Part shown: in pieces, positions 31,686 to 39,207 of the stretch
How positions within the stretch are numbered: the stretch's first letter is position 1
How the letters are laid out: each line of letters starts with the position of its first letter
NCBI RefSeq assembly: GCF_009184865.1
Contig: NZ_CP045096.1
Span: 8,928,001-8,992,000 of the forward strand
Length of the DNA stretch: 64,000 nt
Direction of reading: 5' to 3'
Origin: Streptomyces phaeolivaceus
Lineage (GTDB): Bacteria; Actinomycetota; Actinomycetes; Streptomycetales; Streptomycetaceae
Position numbers and translations under genes: made by a program
Notes under the pieces: generated by a model
Database searches by the model: none
What the model was told of the DNA's origin: nothing
Seen by the model: only the letters and a program-made list of their open reading frames with translations

Positions 31686-33611
31686 GTGCGTACCGCCCGA
31701 CCCCGAAGAACCCGACCCCGAAGAACCGTCGTCCTCACCGCGACCGCCCTGCTCTTCTCCGCGCCCGCCGGCCATGCCGCCGAGGCACCGCGCAGGGTCG
31801 TGGAGAACCTGGACCGCGGCCTGGTCGCCGTGCCGTCCGGGGACGGGACCTTCCTCAGCTGGCGGCTGCTCGGCACGGAGTACGCCCGGTACGGCGACAC
31901 CGTCGCGTTCAACGTGTACAAGGGCCGCAAGCGGCTGAACCGGGCGCCGATCACCCGGTCGACGACCTTCCAGGACGACAGCCGGGGCACGGGCGCGTAC
32001 AGCGTGCGGGCCGTCGTCGACGGGCGGGAGGAGAAGCCGGGTCCGGGGTCGGGAGCGAGGCCGGGTCCGGGACCGGACTTCGGCAAGGGGTACGCCGAGA
32101 TCCCGCTCGCCGCCGCCGACGGATACAGCGTGCAGCACGCCTGGCCCGGTGACCTCGACGGGGACGGACGCTACGAGCTGGTCGTCAGCCGGCTCTCCGG
32201 CACCCGGGACCGGCCCGACCTGCTGGAGGCGTACACGCTGACCGGCGAGCGGCTCTGGCGTGTCGACCTCGGACCCGGCTCCTACACCCAGGCAGGCGGG
32301 AACGGCGCCAACGACCCGGCGCCCGCCGCGATCAGCGGTTCGACGGCGATCGGCGGATACCGCAACGACGACAACGTGACCGTGTTCGACCTGGACGGCG
32401 ACGGCCGGGCCGAGGTGCTGGTGCACACGGCCGACGGGACGACCTTCGCGGACGGGGCTCGGGTCGAGGCAGCGTCGCCCGCGAGCCAGTTCGTCTCCGT
32501 GGTCGACGGCGCGACCGGCACCGAGCGCGCCCGGCAGCCCGTGCCCGAGGACCTCGTCGCCGACGGCCCCTCCGGCGGCCACTTCGGCATCGCCTACCTC
32601 GACGGTGTCCACCCGAGCCTCGTCACCAAACTGGTCACCCGGGTCGGCGCCCGGCGCGGCGCCTTCCGTGTCCTCTTCCAGACCTGGGACTTCGACGGCA
32701 CGGACCTCACCCGCCGCTGGAAGTACGTCGTCCCCGCGGGCAGCGGCGCCACCAGCTTCCACCAGATCCGTACCGTCGACGTCGACCGCGACGGCAGGGA
32801 CGAGATCGCCGACGGCAACTACGTGGTGAACGGCGACGGCACGCTCCGGTACGTCGTCGACGGCGCCGGACACGGCGACCGCTTCCACATCGCCGACCTC
32901 GACCCCGACCGCCCCGGCCTGGAGGGCTTCGCCATCCAGCAGGCCGAGTTGGGCGTCATCCCGAACTTCCCCTGGTACTACTACGACGCCGACACCGGCG
33001 AGCGCCTGGTGACCGGGCGGCATCCGGCGGACTGGGAGAACGACACCGACATCGACGTCGGCCGGGGCAGCACCGGCGACATCGACCCGGACCACCCCGG
33101 CTACGAGTACTGGACGTCCACCGCCGACGTCACCGCACCCGGCGCCGGCGTGTACAACGTCCAGGACGGCAAGGTCGCCACGACCACCCCCAGCGTCAAC
33201 TTCCGTATCTGGTGGGACGGCGACAAGGGCTCGGAGCTGCTGGACCTCACCCATGTCTCCGAGTGGGACCCGGCCACGGAGACCAGTACGAGGATCTTCG
33301 ACCCGGCCGGAGTCGTCTCCGGGGCCCGCAACGCGACCCCGTTCTACGGCGACATCGTCGGCGACTGGCGCGAGGAGATCCTCGCCGAGACCGCCGACCA
33401 CACCGCCCTGCGCCTCCACACCACCACCGAGCCGACCCGGACCCGGCTCTACACGCTCGCGCAGAACCCGGCGTACCGGCTCGGCTGGACGGTCCGGGGC
33501 TATCTCCAGTCGACGTACACGGACTACTACCTCGGCGCCGAGACCCGTCGGGCACCCAGGCCCGTCATCACCACGACTCCCCGTACGGCAGGGACAGAAG
33601 GAGCGTCATGA
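31686..33611 (+). CDS. Secreted rhamnogalacturonan lyase (PL11 family)
   Basis: 641-residue secreted polysaccharide lyase cutting the rhamnogalacturonan I backbone of pectin by beta-elimination. An Arg-rich signal peptide ends at AGHAAEAP. The mature protein has an eight-bladed propeller rich in Ca-binding repeats: DLDGDGRYEL, DLDGDGRAEV, DVDRDGRDEI and DLDPDRPGLEG. The PL11 signature segments GNYVVNGDG, YYDADTGERL and FYGDIVGDWREEI are present. A Pro/Gly linker insert (residues about 118-135) interrupts the N-terminal domain. The GTG start at 31686 has an AAGGAG site; upstream in-frame starts fall before the operator. Overlaps the next gene as ATGA. Confidence 0.9.
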   Translation: MRTARPRRTRPRRTVVLTATALLFSAPAGHAAEAPRRVVENLDRGLVAVPSGDGTFLSWRLLGTEYARYGDTVAFNVYKGRKRLNRAPITRSTTFQDDSRGTGAYSVRAVVDGREEKPGPGSGARPGPGPDFGKGYAEIPLAAADGYSVQHAWPGDLDGDGRYELVVSRLSGTRDRPDLLEAYTLTGERLWRVDLGPGSYTQAGGNGANDPAPAAISGSTAIGGYRNDDNVTVFDLDGDGRAEVLVHTADGTTFADGARVEAASPASQFVSVVDGATGTERARQPVPEDLVADGPSGGHFGIAYLDGVHPSLVTKLVTRVGARRGAFRVLFQTWDFDGTDLTRRWKYVVPAGSGATSFHQIRTVDVDRDGRDEIADGNYVVNGDGTLRYVVDGAGHGDRFHIADLDPDRPGLEGFAIQQAELGVIPNFPWYYYDADTGERLVTGRHPADWENDTDIDVGRGSTGDIDPDHPGYEYWTSTADVTAPGAGVYNVQDGKVATTTPSVNFRIWWDGDKGSELLDLTHVSEWDPATETSTRIFDPAGVVSGARNATPFYGDIVGDWREEILAETADHTALRLHTTTEPTRTRLYTLAQNPAYRLGWTVRGYLQSTYTDYYLGAETRRAPRPVITTTPRTAGTEGAS

Positions 33612-34351
33612 CCACCCGTAGAGCATTCGGAGCCGTCGCCGCCGGTGCCGCCCTCGCGGCGCTCGCCCCGGCGGGGACGGCGTCCGCGCACACACGTCGG
33701 CGACGCGGCCGGCTGATCGCCGCCGACGACTTCCGGCACGGACTCGGGCAGTGGGCCGTGGAGTTGGAGCGGGGCGGTAGCGTCACCGCCGCGCGCGGTG
33801 TGCTGGAGGTCGATGTACCCGCCGGGGCCACGGTCTGGTTCAGGCGGAGACTGGAAGGGCCCTACGTGATCGAGTACACGGCCACGCCGGTCGCCGCGGG
33901 CGGGGTGAACGACCGGGTCTCCGATCTGAACAACTTCTGGAACGCCGTCGACGCGCGGTCGCCCGACGACCTGTTCGCCACCCCGCGCGGGGGAGCCCTC
34001 GCCGAGTACGACCATCTGAGGACGTACTACGTCGGGTACGGCGCCAACACCAATACGACGACGCGGCTGCGCCGGTACGTGGGGCAGGCGGGTGTACGGC
34101 CGTTGATCTACGACTACACCGAGCCGCTGCTCGTCGCCAATGAGCCGAACCATGTGCGGATCGTCTCCGACGGGTCGAAGGTGCGGTGGTGGAACAACGG
34201 GCGTCTCGTGTTCGACCACACCGATCCCGAGCCGTACACGGAGGGACATTTCGCGTTCCGGACCACCTGGAGCCACTTCCGGATCGAGGACTTCCGCGTG
34301 TGGCGGCTCGGCCGTCCCGACCAGGCGTATTCCGGGTTGACCAATACTTGA
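33608..34351 (+). CDS. Secreted DUF6250-type protein linked to rhamnogalacturonan degradation
   Basis: 247-residue protein with a twin-arginine signal (TTRRAFGAVAAGAALAALAP, then a cleavage region ASAHT). The mature part is a concanavalin-like beta-sandwich: DDFRHGLGQWAVELERGG, DRVSDLNNFWNA, RTYYVGYGANTNTTTRLRRY, WWNNGRLVFDH and FAFRTTWSHFRIEDFRVWRL. From memory these match DUF6250, a family found next to or fused with pectin-degrading lyases. Its ATG overlaps the lyase stop, so it is probably secreted with the lyase as a binding or accessory activity. Catalysis is not shown. Confidence 0.8.
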   Translation: MTTRRAFGAVAAGAALAALAPAGTASAHTRRRRGRLIAADDFRHGLGQWAVELERGGSVTAARGVLEVDVPAGATVWFRRRLEGPYVIEYTATPVAAGGVNDRVSDLNNFWNAVDARSPDDLFATPRGGALAEYDHLRTYYVGYGANTNTTTRLRRYVGQAGVRPLIYDYTEPLLVANEPNHVRIVSDGSKVRWWNNGRLVFDHTDPEPYTEGHFAFRTTWSHFRIEDFRVWRLGRPDQAYSGLTNT

Positions 34352-34429
34352 CGCGTGGTCTATCTCACCGCCCGTCAACCCCTTATTACGGTCGCGTAGG
34401 TCACATCGGAAGGTGAATCATGGCCCGAT

Positions 34430-35245
34430 GTGGCAGACGATTCGAATGACAGCAGATCAATGATCGGGTCGTACGTGGCGGTGGGGGACAGCTTCACCGA
34501 GGGCGTCGGCGACCCCGGGCCCGACGGGCGGTTCGTGGGCTGGGCCGACCGGTTCGCGGTGCTTCTCGCGGACCGGTTGCCCGAGGGCGACTTCGACTAC
34601 GACAACCTCGCCGTGCGGGGGAAACTCCTCGATCAGATCGTGGAGGACCAGGTGCCACGGGCGCTGGAACTGGCGCCCGATCTGATCTCCTTCTGCGCGG
34701 GCGGCAACGACATCATCCGGCCCGGCACCGATCCCGACGAGGTCGCCGAGCGGTTCGAGCGGGCGGTGGTCCGGCTCACCTCGGCCGTCGGCACGGTCAT
34801 GGTGACCACCGGGTTCGACACCCGTGACGTGCCGGTGCTGAGGCATATGCGGGGCAAGATCGCCACGTACAACCTGCATGTCCGGGCCATCGCCGACCGG
34901 TACGGCTGCCCCGTGCTCGACCTGTGGTCCCTCAAGACGGTGCAGGACCGGCGGGCCTGGGATCTCGACCGGCTGCATCTGTCGCCGGAGGGGCACACCC
35001 GGGTCGCGCTGCGGGCCGGGCAGGTGCTGGGCGTCGACATCCCGGCCGATCCCGATCAGCCGTGGCCGCCGTTGCCGCCGCGCGGCACGCTGGAGGCGCG
35101 ACGGGACAACATCCACTGGGCGCGGGAGTATCTGGTCCCGTGGATCGCGCGGCGGCTGCGCGGGGAGTCCTCCGGGGACCATGTGTCGGCGAAGGGGCAT
35201 CTGTCGCCGGACGACATCAAGATGCGGATCAGGGCGGTGGCCTGA
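34430..35245 (+). CDS. SGNH/GDSL hydrolase
   Basis: 271-residue esterase/lipase-like enzyme without a signal peptide. Block I is YVAVGDSFTEGVGD with the nucleophilic Ser; block II Gly is in NLAVRGK; block III Asn is in CAGGNDII; block V supplies Asp and His in DRLHLSPEGH. Substrate unknown. I placed the start at GTG 34430 (MADDSNDSR); an ATG ten codons later is equally possible. The best ribosome-binding site in the region (GGAAGGTGA) lies 6 bases before a different ATG at 34420, which opens a 9-codon frame ending at 34449 (see findings). Confidence 0.88.
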   Translation: MADDSNDSRSMIGSYVAVGDSFTEGVGDPGPDGRFVGWADRFAVLLADRLPEGDFDYDNLAVRGKLLDQIVEDQVPRALELAPDLISFCAGGNDIIRPGTDPDEVAERFERAVVRLTSAVGTVMVTTGFDTRDVPVLRHMRGKIATYNLHVRAIADRYGCPVLDLWSLKTVQDRRAWDLDRLHLSPEGHTRVALRAGQVLGVDIPADPDQPWPPLPPRGTLEARRDNIHWAREYLVPWIARRLRGESSGDHVSAKGHLSPDDIKMRIRAVA

Positions 35246-35257
35246 GGGGTTGCCTTG

Positions 35258-35372
35258 GGTGGTCGGTGGTCGGTGGTCGGTGGTCGGTGGTCGGCGGGTT
35301 CGCGGTCGTGGGCGGGTGCGGGTCCGGTGGGGGTTCTCGCGCAGTTCCCCGCGCCCCTCACGGGGCACGGTC
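35258..35372. repeat. Heptamer tandem repeat and common Streptomyces intergenic repeat
   Basis: Five near-perfect tandem copies of the 7-mer TCGGTGG cover about 35259-35297. They are followed near 35336-35372 by TTCTCGCGCAGTTCCCCGCG and CCCCTCACGGGGC, a sequence seen in the intergenic regions of many Streptomyces. Together they separate the convergent SGNH hydrolase and TetR genes, and the second part can form a hairpin. Confidence 0.65.
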
Positions 35373-35436
35373 TGTTCTCCGGCGTTCTGACGAGTGCGCC
35401 GGGGCGGGGCGGGGCGGTGGCTTCAGGCGTAGGCGG

Positions 35437-36057
35437 TCAGCGGGTTGCCGCTGTCAAGGATGCGCGCGTCAGGCCCAGTTCGTGGGCCAGGGCCTCGTCG
35501 GCCCAGTCCTGGGCGCGGCTGCGGGAGACCGCCCCGTCGTACGCGGTGAGCTGGACCGCCAGGCCGTCCAGGAGGGCGGTGAGGCGCAGGGCCGTCGCCG
35601 GGGGGTCGGGGCAGTGGAACTCGTCGGCCGCCACGCCCGCCTCGATGACCTCGGTCAGGGCGGCCTTCCACTGCCGGTCCAGGTCGCGGGTGACCTCGCG
35701 CAGGGCCGGTTCGCGGAGGGCGGCCGCCCAGCCCTCGATCCACAGGCGCCAGCCCTTGGCCTGACCGGTCGGCGCGTACCAGCGGACCGCCGCCCGCAGC
35801 CGGCGCAGAGCCGTGGTCCGGCGGCCCAGCAGCTTGCGGAGATGGGCGAGATCGTCCTCGGCGGCGTACCGGAACGCCTCGGCCACCAGCCGCTCCTTGG
35901 TGGAGAAGTGGTACAGCACCAAGGCGTTGCTCACCCCGAGGACGGCGGCCACGTCGGCGATCCGTACCGCCGCCACGCCCCGCGCCTCGATCTGCTCGAT
36001 GGCGGCCCGGAGCAGCTCCCCACGCCGCTCGGCCACACTCAACCGCACCCTGCCCAC
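35437..36057 (-). CDS. TetR-family regulator
   Basis: 206-residue one-component regulator. The N-terminal helix-turn-helix (about 10-55) reads GELLRAAIEQIEARGVAAVRIADVAAVLGVSNALVLYHFSTKERLVAEAF, with the usual YHF recognition-helix end. The C-terminal domain looks BetI-like (GWRLWIEGWAAALREPALREV and LRLTALLDGLAVQL). Ligand unknown. GTG start at 36057. The adjacent dehydrogenase is on the same strand upstream; a 20-bp perfect inverted repeat at 37510-37529 between that gene and the metallohydrolase is a possible target. Confidence 0.88.
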   Translation of the reverse strand: MGRVRLSVAERRGELLRAAIEQIEARGVAAVRIADVAAVLGVSNALVLYHFSTKERLVAEAFRYAAEDDLAHLRKLLGRRTTALRRLRAAVRWYAPTGQAKGWRLWIEGWAAALREPALREVTRDLDRQWKAALTEVIEAGVAADEFHCPDPPATALRLTALLDGLAVQLTAYDGAVSRSRAQDWADEALAHELGLTRASLTAATR

Positions 36058-36187
36058 GCGGCAACCCTACCGAGGCCCACTGACGGTCACCGCCGCGATC
36101 GAGCCACCCGGGCCCTTCCGCCGGATCGCCGGGGCTCTCGGAGGCTCTCCGGGGTGCCGCGACGCCCGGCACGCGCCGGCGCCGTCG

Positions 36188-37369
36188 TCAGCGGTGCAGG
36201 CCGAACCGGTCCGCGATCGTCGGCAGGCGGTCGGCGGCGATCGCGTGGGCGGCGGCCCGCGGGGTCGTGCCGTCGGTCTCGGCCCGGGTCAGCATCAGAT
36301 CGACGAGGGCGCGCATGGAGCGGCGGGTGTGCGCGAACGCCTCGTCGGAGGTGGGGCCGATGTCGCCGAACAGGGTCCACCACCACCAGGCGTTCGTCCC
36401 GGAGTTGACCACCACATCGGGCAGGACGGTGACCCCGCGCGCGGTGAGGAGTTCCTCGGCCGCCGGGAGCACGGGCATGTTGGCCGCCTCGACGATCAGT
36501 CGGGCGGTGACGCGATGGTGGTTGGTGGTGTCGATCGCGTAGGAGACGGCCGCCGGGACCAGTACGTCGGCTTCGCCGGCCAGCCACGCGTCGGCGGGGC
36601 CCTCCCGGTCGTCCGGGCCGAGGGCGGACCGGTCGATCGTGCCGTGCGCGTCGCGGGCGGCGAGCAGCGACTCGACGTCCAGGCCCGCCGGGTTCGCGAT
36701 CGTGCCCTTGATGTCGGCGACGGCGACGATCGTCAGGCCGGCGCGGGCGAGGAAGCGCGCGGTCGCCCCGCCCATCGTGCCCAGGCCCTGCACGGCGACC
36801 CGCGTCCCCGCGTACGGCGCGCCGACCCGGTCCAGGGCGGTGAGGACGGACTCGGCGACACCGCAGCCGCCGACCAGCTCGTCCAGGCCGATGCCGTCCA
36901 CCCGGACCGCGAACGCGTCCGTGAGGCGTCGCCGGGCCGTCTCCTCGTCGTCCAGGAGGGGGTACACCGCCTGGATCGTCGACACGAGACCCGCCTCGGC
37001 CGCTGCCCGGTCGATCAGATCCTGGCTCAGACCGAGGTCCTCACCGGTGGTCCAGAAGTTCTCGATGTACGGGCGCGTCGCCCGCAGATAGCGGACCAGG
37101 ACGTCGTACGCCTCCGGGTCCCGGGGGTCGCAGTCGATGCCGCCCTTGGCGCCGCCGAGCGGGACATACCGGCCCTCGGGGTCGTAGTGCAGCGCCTCCT
37201 TCATCGTCATCCCGCGGGCGAGCCCGGCGACCTCGTCGAGGGTGCAGCCGGGGCGCATCCGCAGTCCGCCGCTGGAGACCCCGCGCACCAGCCGGTCCAC
37301 GACGAGAAAGCCCCGTCGGCCCGTGACGTGGTCGGTCCAGGTGAGGGACATGAAGGGGGGCGTGGTCAT
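36188..37369 (-). CDS. Glu/Leu/Phe/Val dehydrogenase family protein
   Basis: 393-residue NAD-dependent amino-acid dehydrogenase, closest by eye to leucine/phenylalanine/valine dehydrogenases; oxidatively deaminates branched or aromatic amino acids. The catalytic Lys is in VPLGGAKGGIDCDP, a second substrate Lys in GMTMKEALHYD, and the NAD-binding loop is VQGLGTMGGATARFL. AANMPVLPAAEELL and VNSGTNAWWWWTLFGD complete the family pattern. The start at 37369 (MTTPPFMSLTW) has a GAGGAGCGCC site. The upstream region is purine-rich on the plus strand (37405-37458). Confidence 0.9.
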   Translation of the reverse strand: MTTPPFMSLTWTDHVTGRRGFLVVDRLVRGVSSGGLRMRPGCTLDEVAGLARGMTMKEALHYDPEGRYVPLGGAKGGIDCDPRDPEAYDVLVRYLRATRPYIENFWTTGEDLGLSQDLIDRAAAEAGLVSTIQAVYPLLDDEETARRRLTDAFAVRVDGIGLDELVGGCGVAESVLTALDRVGAPYAGTRVAVQGLGTMGGATARFLARAGLTIVAVADIKGTIANPAGLDVESLLAARDAHGTIDRSALGPDDREGPADAWLAGEADVLVPAAVSYAIDTTNHHRVTARLIVEAANMPVLPAAEELLTARGVTVLPDVVVNSGTNAWWWWTLFGDIGPTSDEAFAHTRRSMRALVDLMLTRAETDGTTPRAAAHAIAADRLPTIADRFGLHR

Positions 37370-37404
37370 GGCGCTCCTCGGAGTGGTCTGGGCTGCGGAG
37401 TGGC

Positions 37405-37458
37405 GGGGAGAAGAGGGGAGAAGAGGGGAGGGGAGGAGAGGGGAGGAGAGGAGAGGGG
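37405..37458 (+). repeat. 54-base uninterrupted polypurine tract
   Basis: From 37405 to 37458 the plus strand contains only A and G, built from loosely repeated GGGGAGAA and GGGGAGGA units. It is followed by two copies of GCGGAAGCGGGAGGG. The tract lies 36 bases upstream of the amino-acid dehydrogenase start, where it would form part of that gene's leader or promoter as a polypyrimidine strand. Confidence 0.8.
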
Positions 37459-37509
37459 CGGAAGCGGGAGGGGGCGGAAGCGGGAGGGGGCGGCGGGAAC
37501 AAAGGGGGC

Positions 37510-37529
37510 TACTGAATAGTTGGTCAGTA
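37510..37529. promoter_or_regulatory. Perfect inverted repeat in a divergent promoter region
   Basis: TACTGA (37510-37515) and TCAGTA (37524-37529) form a perfect dyad with an 8-bp centre (ATAGTTGG). It lies between the divergent dehydrogenase (minus) and metallohydrolase (plus) genes and is unusually AT-rich for this sequence. Its size fits a TetR-family operator. Confidence 0.55.
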
Positions 37530-37616
37530 TTGCATCGTGCGGGGACGGGTCGGACCCGACGCTGTCGGAGGGGCGGACCATAATGGGATGCCTGAGCGAA
37601 TCCACCTGGAGGTGCC

Positions 37617-38795
37617 GTGTCCGGTTCCGGATCCCGTTCTCTCAGCTCGGGGCTGCGCGCCGCGCGGCCGGCCGCGTTCGGCGCGGACCCGAGCGGTGCC
37701 CGGCTGGAGCGGATCCGCAGATCCCCGCATTTCGCGAACGGGGTCTTCGTGAATCCCGAGGGCGCCAAGATCCGTCCCTCCGGCAATGCCGCGATGGAGA
37801 TGGCGAAGAGCTACTTCCGCAAGGACGAGCGGGTGCGCCGGGCCCCGGCGGGCCTGATCCCCGTCCATCCCACGACCCTCGCCGACCTGGCGAGACCCCC
37901 GGCGAGCGGGCTGCGGATCACCTGGATGGGACATTCCAGTGTGCTCGCCGAGATCGACGGCCACCGGGTGCTCTTCGACCCGGTCTGGGGCGAGCGCTGC
38001 TCCCCGTTCGCCTTCGCCGGGCCCAAGCGGCTGCACCCCGTGCCGGTGCCGCTGGCCGCGCTCGGCCCGGTCGACGTCGTCGTCATCTCGCACGACCACT
38101 ACGACCATCTGGACATGCCCTCGATCAAGGAGCTGGCCGGGACGGACACGGTCTTCGCCGTGCCGCTCGGTGTCGGTGCCCACCTGGAGCACTGGGGCGT
38201 CTCCGCGGACCGGATCCGCGAGCTGGACTGGCAGGAGGCCACCAAGGTCGGCGGTCTCACCCTGACCGCGACCCCCGCCCGGCACTTCTGCGGCCGGGGG
38301 CTGCGCAACATCCAGCACACCCTGTGGGCCTCCTGGGTCGTCGCCGGTGACGAGCACCGGATCTACCACAGCGGGGACACCGGGTACTTCGACGGCTTCA
38401 AGGACATCGGCGCCGCGCACGGCCCGTTCGACATCACCATGATCCAGGTCGGCGCCTATTCGGAGTTCTGGCCCGACATCCACATGACGCCCGACGAGGG
38501 GCTGCGGACCCATCTCGACCTCCAGGGCGGCGAGCCCGGCGGCGTGATGATGCCGATCCACTGGGCGACGTTCAACCTGGCGATGCACGCCTGGGCCGAG
38601 CCGGGCGAGCGCATGATGTGGGCGACGCACGACGCGGGGGTCACCATGGCCGCACCGCGGCCGGGGGAGCCGTTCGAGCCGAAGAGCACACCGCCGGTCG
38701 ACCCGTGGTGGCGTCCGGTGTCCCAGCAACCGGTCGGCGGCTGGGCGGCCTGGCCGCCGGTGGGCGAGCGACTGGACCTGGTGGCCGAGAGCTGA
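37617..38795 (+). CDS. MBL-fold metallohydrolase (NAPE-PLD/UlaG-like)
   Basis: 392-residue metallo-beta-lactamase-fold hydrolase. The metal motif is VISHDHYDHLD (HxHxDH), further ligands are in ATPARHFCGRGL and YHSGDTGYF, and the last His is in MMPIHWATFN. The context WMGHSSVLAEIDGHRVLFDPVW is typical of N-acyl-phosphatidylethanolamine phospholipase D-like proteins, which cleave phospholipids. No signal peptide is seen, though the N-terminal 60 residues are basic and may contact membranes. GTG start with GGAGGTG before it. Divergent from the amino-acid dehydrogenase. Confidence 0.88.
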   Translation: MSGSGSRSLSSGLRAARPAAFGADPSGARLERIRRSPHFANGVFVNPEGAKIRPSGNAAMEMAKSYFRKDERVRRAPAGLIPVHPTTLADLARPPASGLRITWMGHSSVLAEIDGHRVLFDPVWGERCSPFAFAGPKRLHPVPVPLAALGPVDVVVISHDHYDHLDMPSIKELAGTDTVFAVPLGVGAHLEHWGVSADRIRELDWQEATKVGGLTLTATPARHFCGRGLRNIQHTLWASWVVAGDEHRIYHSGDTGYFDGFKDIGAAHGPFDITMIQVGAYSEFWPDIHMTPDEGLRTHLDLQGGEPGGVMMPIHWATFNLAMHAWAEPGERMMWATHDAGVTMAAPRPGEPFEPKSTPPVDPWWRPVSQQPVGGWAAWPPVGERLDLVAES

Positions 38796-38865
38796 GAGAC
38801 CGGGACCGGCAAGCCGGGAACGGAAAACAGGTCGGGAATTCTCCCGACAGGGTGATTTTTCGATT

Positions 38866-38910
38866 GACGTCGAGGGCCGGGGAGCGAATTGCTCCCCGGC
38901 CCTCGACGTC
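38866..38910. terminator. Strong intrinsic terminator after the metallohydrolase
   Basis: A perfect 20-bp stem: 38866-38885 pairs with 38891-38910 around a GAATT loop, immediately followed by TTTT. One of the few textbook Rho-independent terminators in the window. Confidence 0.9.
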
Positions 38911-39207
38911 TTTTCGCGCCCTTTTCTGATCGGCTCTGATCGAAATTCGGGTACAGAAGGAATCCCGCAGGAACAGGCGTCCGAAGAATTATCGGACTGT
39001 CGCACGAAGCCTCATACCAGAGCGGGACGCATTACGGAGGTCTTTGTCAACTGCGCATCGCACATGACGCGTTGCCGACTACTGTGAGTTGCCGTCGGAC
39101 GACGCTGGGCCGAATTCTTCGACTCTCGCGACCGACACGCGATGGCGCATGCCCAAGTCGCCCAGGCGCGGCACCCCCACGCCCAGACGGACAGTACGAG
39201 GACGCTG
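38911..39207 (+). promoter_or_regulatory. Upstream region of the conservon operon
   Basis: About 300 bases without a gene and locally AT-richer. It should contain the cvn promoter; TACTGT near 39094 could be a -10 box but no -35 partner at the right distance is obvious. An in-frame ATG at 39142 extends the sensor gene by 22 residues but has no ribosome-binding site. Confidence 0.4.

Noticed and set aside
35259..35297. Tandem TCGGTGG repeats as a possible CRISPR array
   Set aside because: Units are 7 bp and contiguous with no spacers; no cas genes anywhere in the window.
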